The notes beneath the pieces were generated by a model. That model searched no databases. It was not told the origin of the DNA and worked only from the letters and a program-made list of their open reading frames with translations. This document shows, piece by piece, positions 1-6,619 of a DNA stretch of 10,680 nt. Made by a program: the position numbers and the translations under genes. Every line of letters begins with the position of its first letter. Position 1 is the stretch's first letter. Source of the stretch: Bryobacteraceae bacterium (lineage in GTDB: Bacteria; Acidobacteriota; Terriglobia; Bryobacterales; Bryobacteraceae). The stretch is taken from contig CANGVB010000065.1 of the NCBI GenBank assembly GCA_947456995.1, positions 1 to 10,680 on the forward strand, in the 5' to 3' direction.

Positions 1-600
1 AGAACCGGGTAGCCGGCGAGGCTCTTCAAACACAAATTGGCCCTGCCGGGATGCCACTCGCGCGCACTCCCGGATTGCCTCAACCTGCTCACGCCAGTCT
101 TCTATTACTAAAACTTCATCTTCGATCGCGGCCATCCCCGGAAAATCTCTGCGTTTTCCACGCCATTCCGGCATCCTCTTGGAAAGAATTCCAAACGCCT
201 CGAGTTCCGCCGCAAACCCCGTTGCACCCCCATGGATGATCTGCCCATCCACCCTCACCAGGCTCCCGGCCATCCCTCGCACTCCCGGCGCAATCTTCTC
301 CCATTTCGACGATCCGCCTACACCTTCCACCTGCAGGTGTATGCCTCTCGGTTCAGTCACGGAGCGAAGCGTTTCCCACTCCCCAACCACGCCAAACACT
401 GGAGAAACAAAGACTTGTTTCGTATGCACCGTCACCTGGTCGGTCACCGTTGCTGGTGTCAGACTCATCGTTTCGGCGTCCAGATCGGCAAAAACCGGTT
501 CCATACCCTGCCACGCAATTCCGGCTAGCAGCTCTGCAGGTGCCAATACAGGCACAATAACTTCGTCGTTTCTATCCTTCAAGCCTAACCATTCCACCAC
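1..600 (-). CDS. DegT/StrS-like aminotransferase-fold protein, partial, probably catalytically degenerate
   Basis: An uninterrupted minus-strand frame runs from a stop at 652-654 through the left edge. The first canonical start is GTG at 598-600, giving about 200 residues before the edge. The translation has the DegT/DnrJ/StrS core pattern: DEVIVPVLAP, then GMEPVFADLDAETMSLTP, then a segment ending FVSPVFG. In the family this core follows a region of roughly 50-60 N-terminal residues, which is absent here. The usual EDAAQ-type Asp is replaced by a VEGVGG stretch (Gly codon at 322-324). The stretch at about 230-290, where the family has a Schiff-base Lys before a GEGG motif, has no Lys; the nearest is just downstream, in ILSKR. 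The protein could be a non-PLP homologue, a decaying gene, or a divergent family. There is no clear Shine-Dalgarno sequence. It is divergent to the nucleoside operon. The family call rests on reading by eye; the C-terminal half is outside the window. Confidence 0.6.
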   Translation of the reverse strand, partial: MVEWLGLKDRNDEVIVPVLAPAELLAGIAWQGMEPVFADLDAETMSLTPATVTDQVTVHTKQVFVSPVFGVVGEWETLRSVTEPRGIHLQVEGVGGSSKWEKIAPGVRGMAGSLVRVDGQIIHGGATGFAAELEAFGILSKRMPEWRGKRRDFPGMAAIEDEVLVIEDWREQVEAIRECARVASRQGQFVFEEPRRLPGS

Positions 601-681
601 ACCACTATCGGCCCAGACAATCGAAATCGTAAGGGGAAATGCAGAATTCCTTTATTTCCTTTACTTTGCAAGAAGTTATTG

Positions 682-694
682 TGCTAATCTAGCA
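682..694. promoter_or_regulatory. Short inverted repeat over a possible -10 element before deoA
   Basis: TGCTA (682-686) and TAGCA (690-694) form a 5-bp inverted repeat around ATC. A -10-like TAATCT at 685-690 lies inside it, with a poor TTTACT at 660-665 as the only -35 candidate (19-bp spacer). The deoA ATG follows 11 bases after the -10-like element and has no Shine-Dalgarno sequence, so a very short leader is possible. The region drives the nucleoside operon and may also serve the divergent gene on the minus strand. The signal is weak and could be chance. Confidence 0.25.
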
Positions 695-701
695 AATTGT
701 C

Positions 702-2006
702 ATGCGTGTCCCCGAACTCATACAGCGTAAGCGCGAAGGTGAAGAACTAGAGCAAGAAGAGCTGGCATTCCTCATCGAAGGCTACATGCGGGGTGAAATT
801 CCCGATTACCAGATATCCGCATTCTTGATGGCCGTCTTCTTTAAAGGACTCACCGAAGCCGAAACAGACAATCTCACCGCCCTGATGATTGCTTCTGGAG
901 AGAAACTCGATCTCTCAGACATCCCCGGTCTCAAAGTGGACAAACACTCCACTGGTGGCGTCGGCGACAAGACCAGCTTAATCGCTGCTCCCATCGCTGC
1001 CGCAGCTGGTGTTGTTGTTCCCATGATCAGCGGCCGTTCCTTAGGACACACCGGTGGAACTCTCGACAAGCTCGAGTCCATCCCCGGCTTCAACGTCAAC
1101 CTCTCTCTCGATCAATTCAAGGCCCAGCTCGCAACCCACGGCCTGGCATTCATCGGCCAGACAGACCAGATCGCTCCCGTCGATGGCAAGCTTTACGCCA
1201 TGCGTGACGTCACTGGCACTGTCGAATCGATTCCCCTCATCGCCAGCTCGATCATGTCCAAAAAGATCGCTGCCGGTGTTGATGCTCTCATCCTCGACGT
1301 CAAGGTCGGTGCTGGCGCATTCATGAAGAGCCAGGTCAACGCCCGCCGTCTGGCCCAGTTGATGGTTGGTATCGGTCGTCGCCTCGATAAGAAGGTTCAG
1401 GCTCTGATCACCGACATGAATCAGCCCCTCGGCTACGCCGTTGGCAACGCACTCGAAGTCATGGAAGTCTCTCAGACCCTCCAGAATTCCGGCCCCATCG
1501 ATCTTACTCGCTTGAGCCTCGAACTCGCTGCCCGCATGATCTTCCTTGCCAAGATCACTCCTACCCTTGAGGCCGCCCGCGAACTCGCACAAACCAAGCT
1601 GCTCGACGGCTCCGGTTACCGCAAGTTCAAAGAAGTCATCACCGCTCAGGGTGGCAACGCACAGGTTCTCGATCGCTTCGACCTGCTCCCCAACGCAACC
1701 GGCATGCGCGAAATCGTCACCACCCGTGGTGGCTATGTCAGCGCCATCGACGCCGAAGGCATCGGTAAGGCTGTAGTCATGATCGGCGGCGGCCGCAATG
1801 CTGTCGACGACACCATCGACCACGCAGTCGGTATCATCCTCGAAGTTAAGGTTGGCTCAAAGGTCGATGCTGGCGCAGTCCTTTGCCGCCTCTATCACAC
1901 CAGCGAAAACAACCTCGAAGAAGCTGCTGAGATCGTCGAAGACTCCTTCAAAATCTCAAATAATGCTCCAGAACAGCGCGAGATCGTTCTCGAAGTTGTA
2001 GGCTAG
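702..2006 (+). CDS. deoA: Thymidine / pyrimidine-nucleoside phosphorylase
   Basis: This cytoplasmic enzyme cleaves thymidine, deoxyuridine or uridine with phosphate to the free base and (deoxy)ribose-1-phosphate. The 434-residue length fits the NP-II family. The phosphate-binding motif KHSTGGVGDKTS is at 81-92, and the family signature SGRSLGHTGGTLDKLE is at 110-125. Arg168, Ser183 and Lys187 match the pyrimidine-binding Arg171, Ser186 and Lys190 of E. coli thymidine phosphorylase with a constant offset of three. The residue at the specificity position is Met108 (E. coli Met111), where Bacillus-type PyNP has Lys; this favours thymidine and deoxyuridine. The C-terminal domain, with IGGGR and TIDHAVG, is complete. 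The ATG has no Shine-Dalgarno sequence but the family alignment supports it. It is the first gene of the operon, and nupC begins 5 nt after its stop. The pdp label is the alternative name. Confidence 0.95.
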   Translation: MRVPELIQRKREGEELEQEELAFLIEGYMRGEIPDYQISAFLMAVFFKGLTEAETDNLTALMIASGEKLDLSDIPGLKVDKHSTGGVGDKTSLIAAPIAAAAGVVVPMISGRSLGHTGGTLDKLESIPGFNVNLSLDQFKAQLATHGLAFIGQTDQIAPVDGKLYAMRDVTGTVESIPLIASSIMSKKIAAGVDALILDVKVGAGAFMKSQVNARRLAQLMVGIGRRLDKKVQALITDMNQPLGYAVGNALEVMEVSQTLQNSGPIDLTRLSLELAARMIFLAKITPTLEAARELAQTKLLDGSGYRKFKEVITAQGGNAQVLDRFDLLPNATGMREIVTTRGGYVSAIDAEGIGKAVVMIGGGRNAVDDTIDHAVGIILEVKVGSKVDAGAVLCRLYHTSENNLEEAAEIVEDSFKISNNAPEQREIVLEVVG

Positions 2007-2011
2007 TTCTC

Positions 2012-3205
2012 ATGATCGGCCTACTTGGCCTGGTTGTCATCCTGGCAGCCTGCTACCTACTATCGACAAATAGACAAGCAATTAAGCCGAGGCTCCTACT
2101 ATGGGGCCTCGGTTTGCAATTTGGCTTTGCCATTATTGTCCTCAAAACCCCCGTCGGCTCCGCATTTCAGGTAGCCTCCTCGGCGGTAAACAATCTCCTC
2201 AAGTATTCCGAAGACGGCGCTTCCTTCCTCTTCGGCGACAAACTCGGCAAAGCCAATCCCGAGTTCGGTGTCCTCTTCGCCTTCCAGGTTCTTCCGATTG
2301 TCATCTTCATCGCCAGCCTCTTCTCGGTCCTCTACTACTTCGGCGTCATGCAGATCGTTATCGGAGTCATGGCCAAAGTCATGCGTCGCACCATGGGTGG
2401 CTCGGGCGCAGAATCCACCAACGTCGCCGCCTCCATCTTCATGGGCCAAACCGAAGCCCCTCTCACCATTCGGCCCTTCCTCGCCAAGCTCACAGAATCA
2501 GAACTCTTCACCATCATGAGCAGTGGCATGGCCCACGTCTCCGGTGCCACCATGGCCGCCTACGTCAAGTTCGCCGGCGTCTCCATTGAACACCTCCTCA
2601 CCGCCGTCATCATGACCGCCCCAGCCACCATCATGCTCGCCAAGATGCTCGTGCCTGAAACCGAAGTCCCCGAAACCTCCGGCGACGTCAAACTCGAAGT
2701 AGAGAAGCCCGGCATCAACGTCATCGACGCTGCCGCCCGCGGCGCAGGCGACGGCCTACAGCTCGCCCTCAACATCGGTGGCATGCTCATTGCTTTCCTC
2801 AGCCTCATCGCTTTGGTCAACGGCTGCCTCGTCGGCCTCGGTGCACCCACTCTGCAAACCATCCTTGGCTACGCCTTTGCCCCCGTAGCCTGGCTCCTCG
2901 GCGTTGCCTGGAATGATTGCCAAACCATCGGGCAATTCCTCGGCACCCGCCTCGTCCTTAATGAATTTGTCGCCTTCATCGAACTCGGCAAAGTAAAGGC
3001 CATGCTTGAGCCCCGCTCCTTCACCATTGCCACCTTCGCCCTCTGCGGCTTCGCCAACTTGAGCTCAGTCGCAATTCAGGTCGGCGGCATGGGCGCTCTG
3101 ATGCCCACCCGCAAGTCCGACATTGCCCGCCTCGGCCTCAAGGCCGTCATGGCTGGCACCATGGCCAACTTCATGTCCGCCTGCATCGCAGGAATGCTCC
3201 TATGA
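2012..3205 (+). CDS. nupC: Concentrative nucleoside transporter (NupC/CNT family)
   Basis: This inner-membrane symporter imports nucleosides using an ion gradient. The 397 residues contain many hydrophobic segments and the conserved CNT features in order: GQTEAPL at 145-151 in the first re-entrant hairpin, the NEFVAF motif at 317-322, and GFANLSS at 346-352. In structurally known CNT proteins these segments bind the base, the ribose and the coupling ion. An acidic and hydrophilic loop at about 215-235 separates the two halves. The start is 5 nt after deoA and the stop overlaps punA by 4 nt (ATGA), so it is translationally coupled in the salvage operon and supplies the flanking phosphorylases. 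The sequence does not settle whether coupling is to Na+ or H+, or whether it prefers pyrimidines. Confidence 0.93.
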   Translation: MIGLLGLVVILAACYLLSTNRQAIKPRLLLWGLGLQFGFAIIVLKTPVGSAFQVASSAVNNLLKYSEDGASFLFGDKLGKANPEFGVLFAFQVLPIVIFIASLFSVLYYFGVMQIVIGVMAKVMRRTMGGSGAESTNVAASIFMGQTEAPLTIRPFLAKLTESELFTIMSSGMAHVSGATMAAYVKFAGVSIEHLLTAVIMTAPATIMLAKMLVPETEVPETSGDVKLEVEKPGINVIDAAARGAGDGLQLALNIGGMLIAFLSLIALVNGCLVGLGAPTLQTILGYAFAPVAWLLGVAWNDCQTIGQFLGTRLVLNEFVAFIELGKVKAMLEPRSFTIATFALCGFANLSSVAIQVGGMGALMPTRKSDIARLGLKAVMAGTMANFMSACIAGMLL

Positions 3206-4002
3206 AAGAACAGCTCGCCTACCTCGAATCGCGCATTAAAGTCCGCCCTGAAATTGCCATCGTACTCGGCTCCGGTCTTGGCCCCATGGCCAACGAAGTC
3301 ACCGATGCCACTGTGATTCCCTACGAAGACATCCCCGGTTGGCCCCTCAGCACCGCCGTCGGCCACGCCGGCAAACTGATCTTCGGCCAGCTCGAAGGCC
3401 GCAACGTCGTCGTGATGTCCGGCCGCGCCCATCTCTACGAAGGCCACTCCATCGACAAGGTTGTCCTCGGTGCACGCGTCATGGCCCGCCTCGGCGCCAC
3501 CAAAGTCATCCTTACCAACGCCGCCGGTGGCATCAACCTCAGCTACAACCGTGGCGCTCTCGTCCTGATTACCGATCATCTCAACCTCCAGGGCACCAAC
3601 CCTCTCCTCGGCCCTAACGACGATTCCCTCGGTCCTCGTTTCCCCGACATGACCTTCTGCTATTCCCCCCGTCTGCGACAACTCGCTCTCGATACCGCAC
3701 AGCGCATCGGCAGCACCCTGCACCAGGGCGTCTACGCCTGCCTCTCCGGCCCCACCTACGAAACTCCAGCCGAGATCCGCTACCTCCGCATCATCGGTGC
3801 AGATCTCGTTGGCATGTCCACCGTCCCCGAAGCAATCGCCCTCAATCACATGGGTGCCGAGGTCGTTGCCTTCTCCTGCGTCACCAACATGGCCGCAGGC
3901 ATCACCAACGAAAAGATCCACCACGACGAAGTCCTCGAGACTGGCCGCGACGTAAGCCAGCAATTCATCAACCTGATCCGCGCTATGCTGCCGTCTGTAT
4001 AA
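3202..4002 (+). CDS. punA: Purine nucleoside phosphorylase (trimeric type, PNP-I)
   Basis: It catalyses phosphorolysis of (deoxy)inosine and (deoxy)guanosine to hypoxanthine or guanine and (deoxy)ribose-1-phosphate in the cytoplasm. The 266-residue length fits the trimeric class. Visible motifs are GSGLG at 23-27, GRAHLYEGHS at 74-83 with phosphate-site Arg75 and His77, NAAGGIN at 106-112, and GPTYETPAEIR at 183-193, followed by GMSTVPEA. Glu191 and Asn229 match the Glu/Asn pair that reads 6-oxopurines in the mammalian enzyme, so adenosine is unlikely to be a good substrate. His241, in the HHDEVL stretch, matches the sugar-contacting His. The start overlaps the nupC stop by 4 nt and has an AGGA Shine-Dalgarno at 3190-3193. 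Ten bases separate it from cdd. Confidence 0.95.
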   Translation: MKEQLAYLESRIKVRPEIAIVLGSGLGPMANEVTDATVIPYEDIPGWPLSTAVGHAGKLIFGQLEGRNVVVMSGRAHLYEGHSIDKVVLGARVMARLGATKVILTNAAGGINLSYNRGALVLITDHLNLQGTNPLLGPNDDSLGPRFPDMTFCYSPRLRQLALDTAQRIGSTLHQGVYACLSGPTYETPAEIRYLRIIGADLVGMSTVPEAIALNHMGAEVVAFSCVTNMAAGITNEKIHHDEVLETGRDVSQQFINLIRAMLPSV

Positions 4003-4012
4003 ATTTCACTGT

Positions 4013-4399
4013 ATGAGTCTCATCGAGCAAGCCCGCACCGCCCAGCGCTCCGCCTACGCCCCCTACTCGAAGTACCACGTAGGTTGTGCCCTTGAAACCA
4101 GCGACGGCACCATCTTCACCGGCTGCAACATCGAAAACGCCAGCTACGGCGCAACCCTCTGCGCAGAGCGCGTAGCCATCTTCAAAGCCGTCTCAGAAGG
4201 CCACCGCCACTTCCGCCGCATCGTCATCTGTACCGATTCCAGCACCCCCGCTGCGCCCTGCGGTCTCTGCCGTCAGGTAATGGCAGAATTCTTTGGCCCC
4301 GAACTTGAGATCATTCTATGTGGAGCCAATGAAACAGAACGCCGTTATACCTTCGCCGAAATTCTTCCGCACCCCTTCAATCAGTCGTCGTTCGTTTAG
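4013..4399 (+). CDS. cdd: Cytidine deaminase
   Basis: This small zinc enzyme deaminates cytidine and deoxycytidine to uridine and deoxyuridine, feeding the pyrimidine phosphorylase upstream. It has 128 residues, the size of tetrameric CDA. The substrate loop NIENASYG is at 39-46. The zinc and catalytic motif CAE is at 50-52, with Glu52 as proton shuttle, and PCGLCRQ at 82-88 provides Cys83 and Cys86. The C-terminus has the usual YTFAEILPHPF pattern, so the annotated end is real even though the next gene starts inside it. No Shine-Dalgarno sequence is visible. A TATAAA at 3998-4003, overlapping the punA stop, lies 9 nt before the ATG and might be a secondary -10 element. Confidence 0.95.
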   Translation: MSLIEQARTAQRSAYAPYSKYHVGCALETSDGTIFTGCNIENASYGATLCAERVAIFKAVSEGHRHFRRIVICTDSSTPAAPCGLCRQVMAEFFGPELEIILCGANETERRYTFAEILPHPFNQSSFV

Positions 4400-5759
4400 C
4401 CTCGCCCTGGCGGGCTCAGCCATCGCCGCACCGCAGCGCACCATCCTCAGCGCCGGCACCATTGTCACGATGGATGCCCAGCGCCGTGTCATCTCCGATG
4501 GCGCGGTCGCAATCGAAGGCCCGAAGATCCTGGCCGTCGGCCCTCGAGCTGAAATCGAACGCGAATTCAAAGGCGCACGCCGCGTCTCTCAGCCCAACTC
4601 AATCCTCATCCCCGGCCTCATCAACACCCACGCCCACATCCCCATGTCGCTCCTCCGCGGCATCGCCGACGACAAGCGCCTCCAGGACTGGCTCGAGAAG
4701 TTCATCTTCCCCGCCGAAGCTGCCAACGTCTCCCGCGAATTCTGCTACTGGGGCACCATGCTCGGCTGCCTTGAGATGATGCTCTCCGGCACCACCACCT
4801 ACACCGACATGTATTACTTCGAGGAAGAAATCGCCCGCGCCACCAAACTCGTAGGTCTCCGCGCTGTCCTCGGCCAAACCATCATCGGCTTCCCCGTAGC
4901 CGATGCCAAAACCCCCACAGACTCCCTCGCCCGCACCGAAGACTTCTTCAAGAAGTTCTCAAACGATCCGCTCATCACTCCAGCCGTCGCCCCACACGCT
5001 CTCTACACCAACACCCGCGAAACCCTCCAAAACTGCCGCAAACTCGCCAACCAGTACAACAAGCCTCTGATCATCCACGTCTCAGAAACCAAACGCGAAA
5101 ACGACGACATGATCAAGCAGCACGGCAAGACTCCCGTCCAGGTTCTCAACGAATGGGGCATCTTCGATGGCCTCACAGTCGCCGCACACGTCATTTGGGT
5201 CGACGATGCCGACATCGCTACACTCGCCCGCAAGAAGGTCGGCATCGCTCACTGCCCCTCTTCCAACATGAAACTCGCCAGCGGCATCGCCCCGGTCCTC
5301 AAACAACTCGCCGCCGGCCTCCACGTCGGCGTCGGCACCGATGGCCCCGCCGGCTCCAACAACGACTTCCACCTCATCGAAGAAATGGACCTTGCCGCCA
5401 AGCTCGCCAAAGTCCACGCCATGGACCCAGAGGTACTACCAGCCAAAACCGCCCTCGAGATGGCCACCGTCCACGGCGCTGCCATCCTCGGCATGAGCGA
5501 CAAGATCGGCTCCCTCGAAGCCGGCAAGCTCGCCGACATGGTCTTCCTCCGCACAGACTCTCCCAACGTCACACCCAGCTTCGATCCCTACTCAACCATC
5601 GTTTACGCTGCCAAGGCTGCCGATGTTACCGATGTCTACATTCACGGCGAACCCGTTGTCCGCGCCTCCAAACCCGTAAAGATCAAAAGCGCAGAAATCA
5701 TCGCCAAGGCCCAGAACTACCAGAAGCAAATCGTTCTATCCCTATCGAAAAACAAGTAA
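4329..5759 (+). CDS. Exported amidohydrolase of the SAH/MTA (adenosine-type) deaminase family
   Basis: A metal-dependent amidohydrolase (MtaD/SsnA/TrzN group), 476 residues from ATG 4329, which a GGAG at 4322-4325 precedes. An upstream in-frame start at 4293 would only lengthen the basic N-terminus. Residues 1-33 read as an export signal: SRRSF at 19-23 is twin-arginine-like, then a hydrophobic stretch and an AIA cleavage site near 31-33. Metal and catalytic residues follow: HAH at 101-103, His250 and Glu253 in HVSET, His287 in VAAHV, and Asp338 in GTDG. HCPSSNMKLASG at 308-319 is typical of MTA/SAH deaminases. The family converts methylthioadenosine, SAH or adenosine to inosine-type products plus ammonia and is normally cytoplasmic, so the signal is unusual. 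The first 71 nt overlap cdd in another frame. It is the last gene of the operon. A guanine or chlorohydrolase-like substrate is the alternative. Confidence 0.85.
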   Translation: MKQNAVIPSPKFFRTPSISRRSFSLALAGSAIAAPQRTILSAGTIVTMDAQRRVISDGAVAIEGPKILAVGPRAEIEREFKGARRVSQPNSILIPGLINTHAHIPMSLLRGIADDKRLQDWLEKFIFPAEAANVSREFCYWGTMLGCLEMMLSGTTTYTDMYYFEEEIARATKLVGLRAVLGQTIIGFPVADAKTPTDSLARTEDFFKKFSNDPLITPAVAPHALYTNTRETLQNCRKLANQYNKPLIIHVSETKRENDDMIKQHGKTPVQVLNEWGIFDGLTVAAHVIWVDDADIATLARKKVGIAHCPSSNMKLASGIAPVLKQLAAGLHVGVGTDGPAGSNNDFHLIEEMDLAAKLAKVHAMDPEVLPAKTALEMATVHGAAILGMSDKIGSLEAGKLADMVFLRTDSPNVTPSFDPYSTIVYAAKAADVTDVYIHGEPVVRASKPVKIKSAEIIAKAQNYQKQIVLSLSKNK

Positions 5760-5815
5760 TACCCCCTTACTTACTACCCATCCCCCGAATATTAAATCCA
5801 GAGAGACCCTAAAGT

Positions 5816-5838
5816 ATTCGCACACTCCTCTTGCGAAT
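5816..5838. promoter_or_regulatory. Perfect 7-bp inverted repeat just before the PEP-CTERM start
   Basis: ATTCGCA (5816-5822) and TGCGAAT (5832-5838) are exact reverse complements separated by 9 bases (CACTCCTCT). The right arm ends one base before the ATG at 5840. It could be an operator for a dimeric regulator or an RNA hairpin at the translation start. No T-run follows, so it is not an intrinsic terminator for the preceding operon. The 80 bases between genes contain no strong promoter; TTACTT (5767-5772) and TATTAA (5790-5795) with a 17-bp spacer are the best weak pair. Confidence 0.5.
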
Positions 5839-5839
5839 C

Positions 5840-6619
5840 ATGCAATTCAAATCTTTCGCGATCGCCCGCGCGGCGCTAACCGCCCTCATTCTCGGTGCCT
5901 CTGCTCAGGCAACGATCCTGAATGAATACACAGACTTCGCAACTTGGTCTGCCGCAGCTGGAGTAGCTGCTCCTCAGCAAAACTTCAGTGGTCTTGGCAG
6001 CCCTTACGTAACTTCAAGCTTAGGCATTACAGCCGACTCGATTAACTACCGTGGCTTCTATAACGAGAGTACGACCGTCGCCTACGACACCTACCTGAAT
6101 GGAAGCCCATTGTTGGCAGACTCTATCGGGTCCGGCTCATACATAATGGGTGGCTCCAATCTCGTGAGCGGCACGGGCAATGTCGACGCTGGGCTTCGGG
6201 TGGACCTCAGTGGTTTGACTGGCCTCAACGCCCTCAGCTTTAACTTCTCTGCCTGGCGGGAACTGACATCAACGGGCGCTCGAGTTTATTCCGGCGGAAC
6301 CCCAATAAACCTCACCTTACAGGTTTACGAATCCGGATCACTCACCAGCATCAAGAGTCTCCTCGTACCGGCAGGATCTCCCGTTTCGGGATTCTTTGGC
6401 TTCACCACCACCGGAACGATTTCATCGATCCGTCTCATGATCGACACACCAACGAACACTAATGTAAATCGTGTTTTGCTCGATAACCTTGCTTATGCAA
6501 CAATCACCGCTCCCGGCGGTGGTGGTGGCGGTGGCGGCGAAATCCCCGAGCCACAAACCTACCTCCTATGCGCTGCCGGTCTCTTCGGTGCCGCGTTGCT
6601 TCGCCATAAAAAGAACTAA
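5840..6619 (+). CDS. Secreted PEP-CTERM sorting-domain protein of unknown function
   Basis: The protein has 259 residues. A Sec signal peptide covers 1-24 (basic start, hydrophobic core, SAQA cleavage). A Ser/Thr/Gly/Asn-rich, mostly beta-type domain follows (about 25-223). Then come eight consecutive Gly codons (6515-6538) and a C-terminal PEP-CTERM tail at 234-259: IPEPQTY, a hydrophobic segment, and a basic RHKK end. In this family an exosortase recognises the tail and anchors or releases the protein at the cell surface, often together with exopolysaccharide; no exosortase gene is in the window. The body has no catalytic motif I recognise. I chose ATG 5840 over an in-frame TTG at 5831 because TTG falls in the loop of the inverted repeat. 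Codon use is less C-biased than in the flanking operons. The last 54 nt overlap the convergent GNAT gene. Confidence 0.88.
   Translation: MQFKSFAIARAALTALILGASAQATILNEYTDFATWSAAAGVAAPQQNFSGLGSPYVTSSLGITADSINYRGFYNESTTVAYDTYLNGSPLLADSIGSGSYIMGGSNLVSGTGNVDAGLRVDLSGLTGLNALSFNFSAWRELTSTGARVYSGGTPINLTLQVYESGSLTSIKSLLVPAGSPVSGFFGFTTTGTISSIRLMIDTPTNTNVNRVLLDNLAYATITAPGGGGGGGGEIPEPQTYLLCAAGLFGAALLRHKKN
6515..6538 (+). repeat. Poly-glycine codon tract
   Basis: Eight Gly codons in a row (a mix of GGC and GGT) form a flexible linker between the extracellular domain and the PEP-CTERM anchor. The near-repetitive GGT/GGC run could expand or contract by slippage, altering linker length in units of one residue when three bases change. 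Confidence 0.7.

Noticed and set aside
179..730. Plus-strand open frames of 183 and 98 residues in the first 730 bases
   Set aside because: Pro/Ser/Thr/His-rich composition without motifs; the minus-strand frame has a recognisable aminotransferase-like pattern, and the 183-residue frame runs into deoA.
1041..1823. 260-residue minus-strand open frame opposite deoA
   Set aside because: Antisense shadow caused by strong third-position C/G bias; low-complexity Asp/Gly/Ala-rich translation with no family motif, opposite a clear enzyme.
3076..3963. 295-residue minus-strand open frame opposite punA
   Set aside because: Acidic, Gly/Val/Asp-rich antisense translation fully covered by the well-supported nupC and punA genes.
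4293..4328. Earlier start for the amidohydrolase
   Set aside because: Would add 12 residues before the signal peptide and deepen the overlap with cdd; ATG 4329 has a GGAG just upstream, although its spacing is short.
5153..5812. 219-residue plus-strand frame within the amidohydrolase
   Set aside because: Arg/His/Pro-rich shift-frame translation typical of a shadow; the amidohydrolase frame has all metal ligands.
5816..5838. Palindrome as terminator of the nucleoside operon
   Set aside because: No T-rich tract follows on either side in the needed orientation, and it abuts the next start codon.
5831..5839. TTG start for the PEP-CTERM protein
   Set aside because: Lies at the end of the palindrome loop with no ribosome site and adds three residues; ATG 5840 gives a normal signal peptide.
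6515..6538. GGT/GGC run as a CRISPR or tandem repeat array
   Set aside because: Only eight glycine codons forming a protein linker; no spacers or long units.
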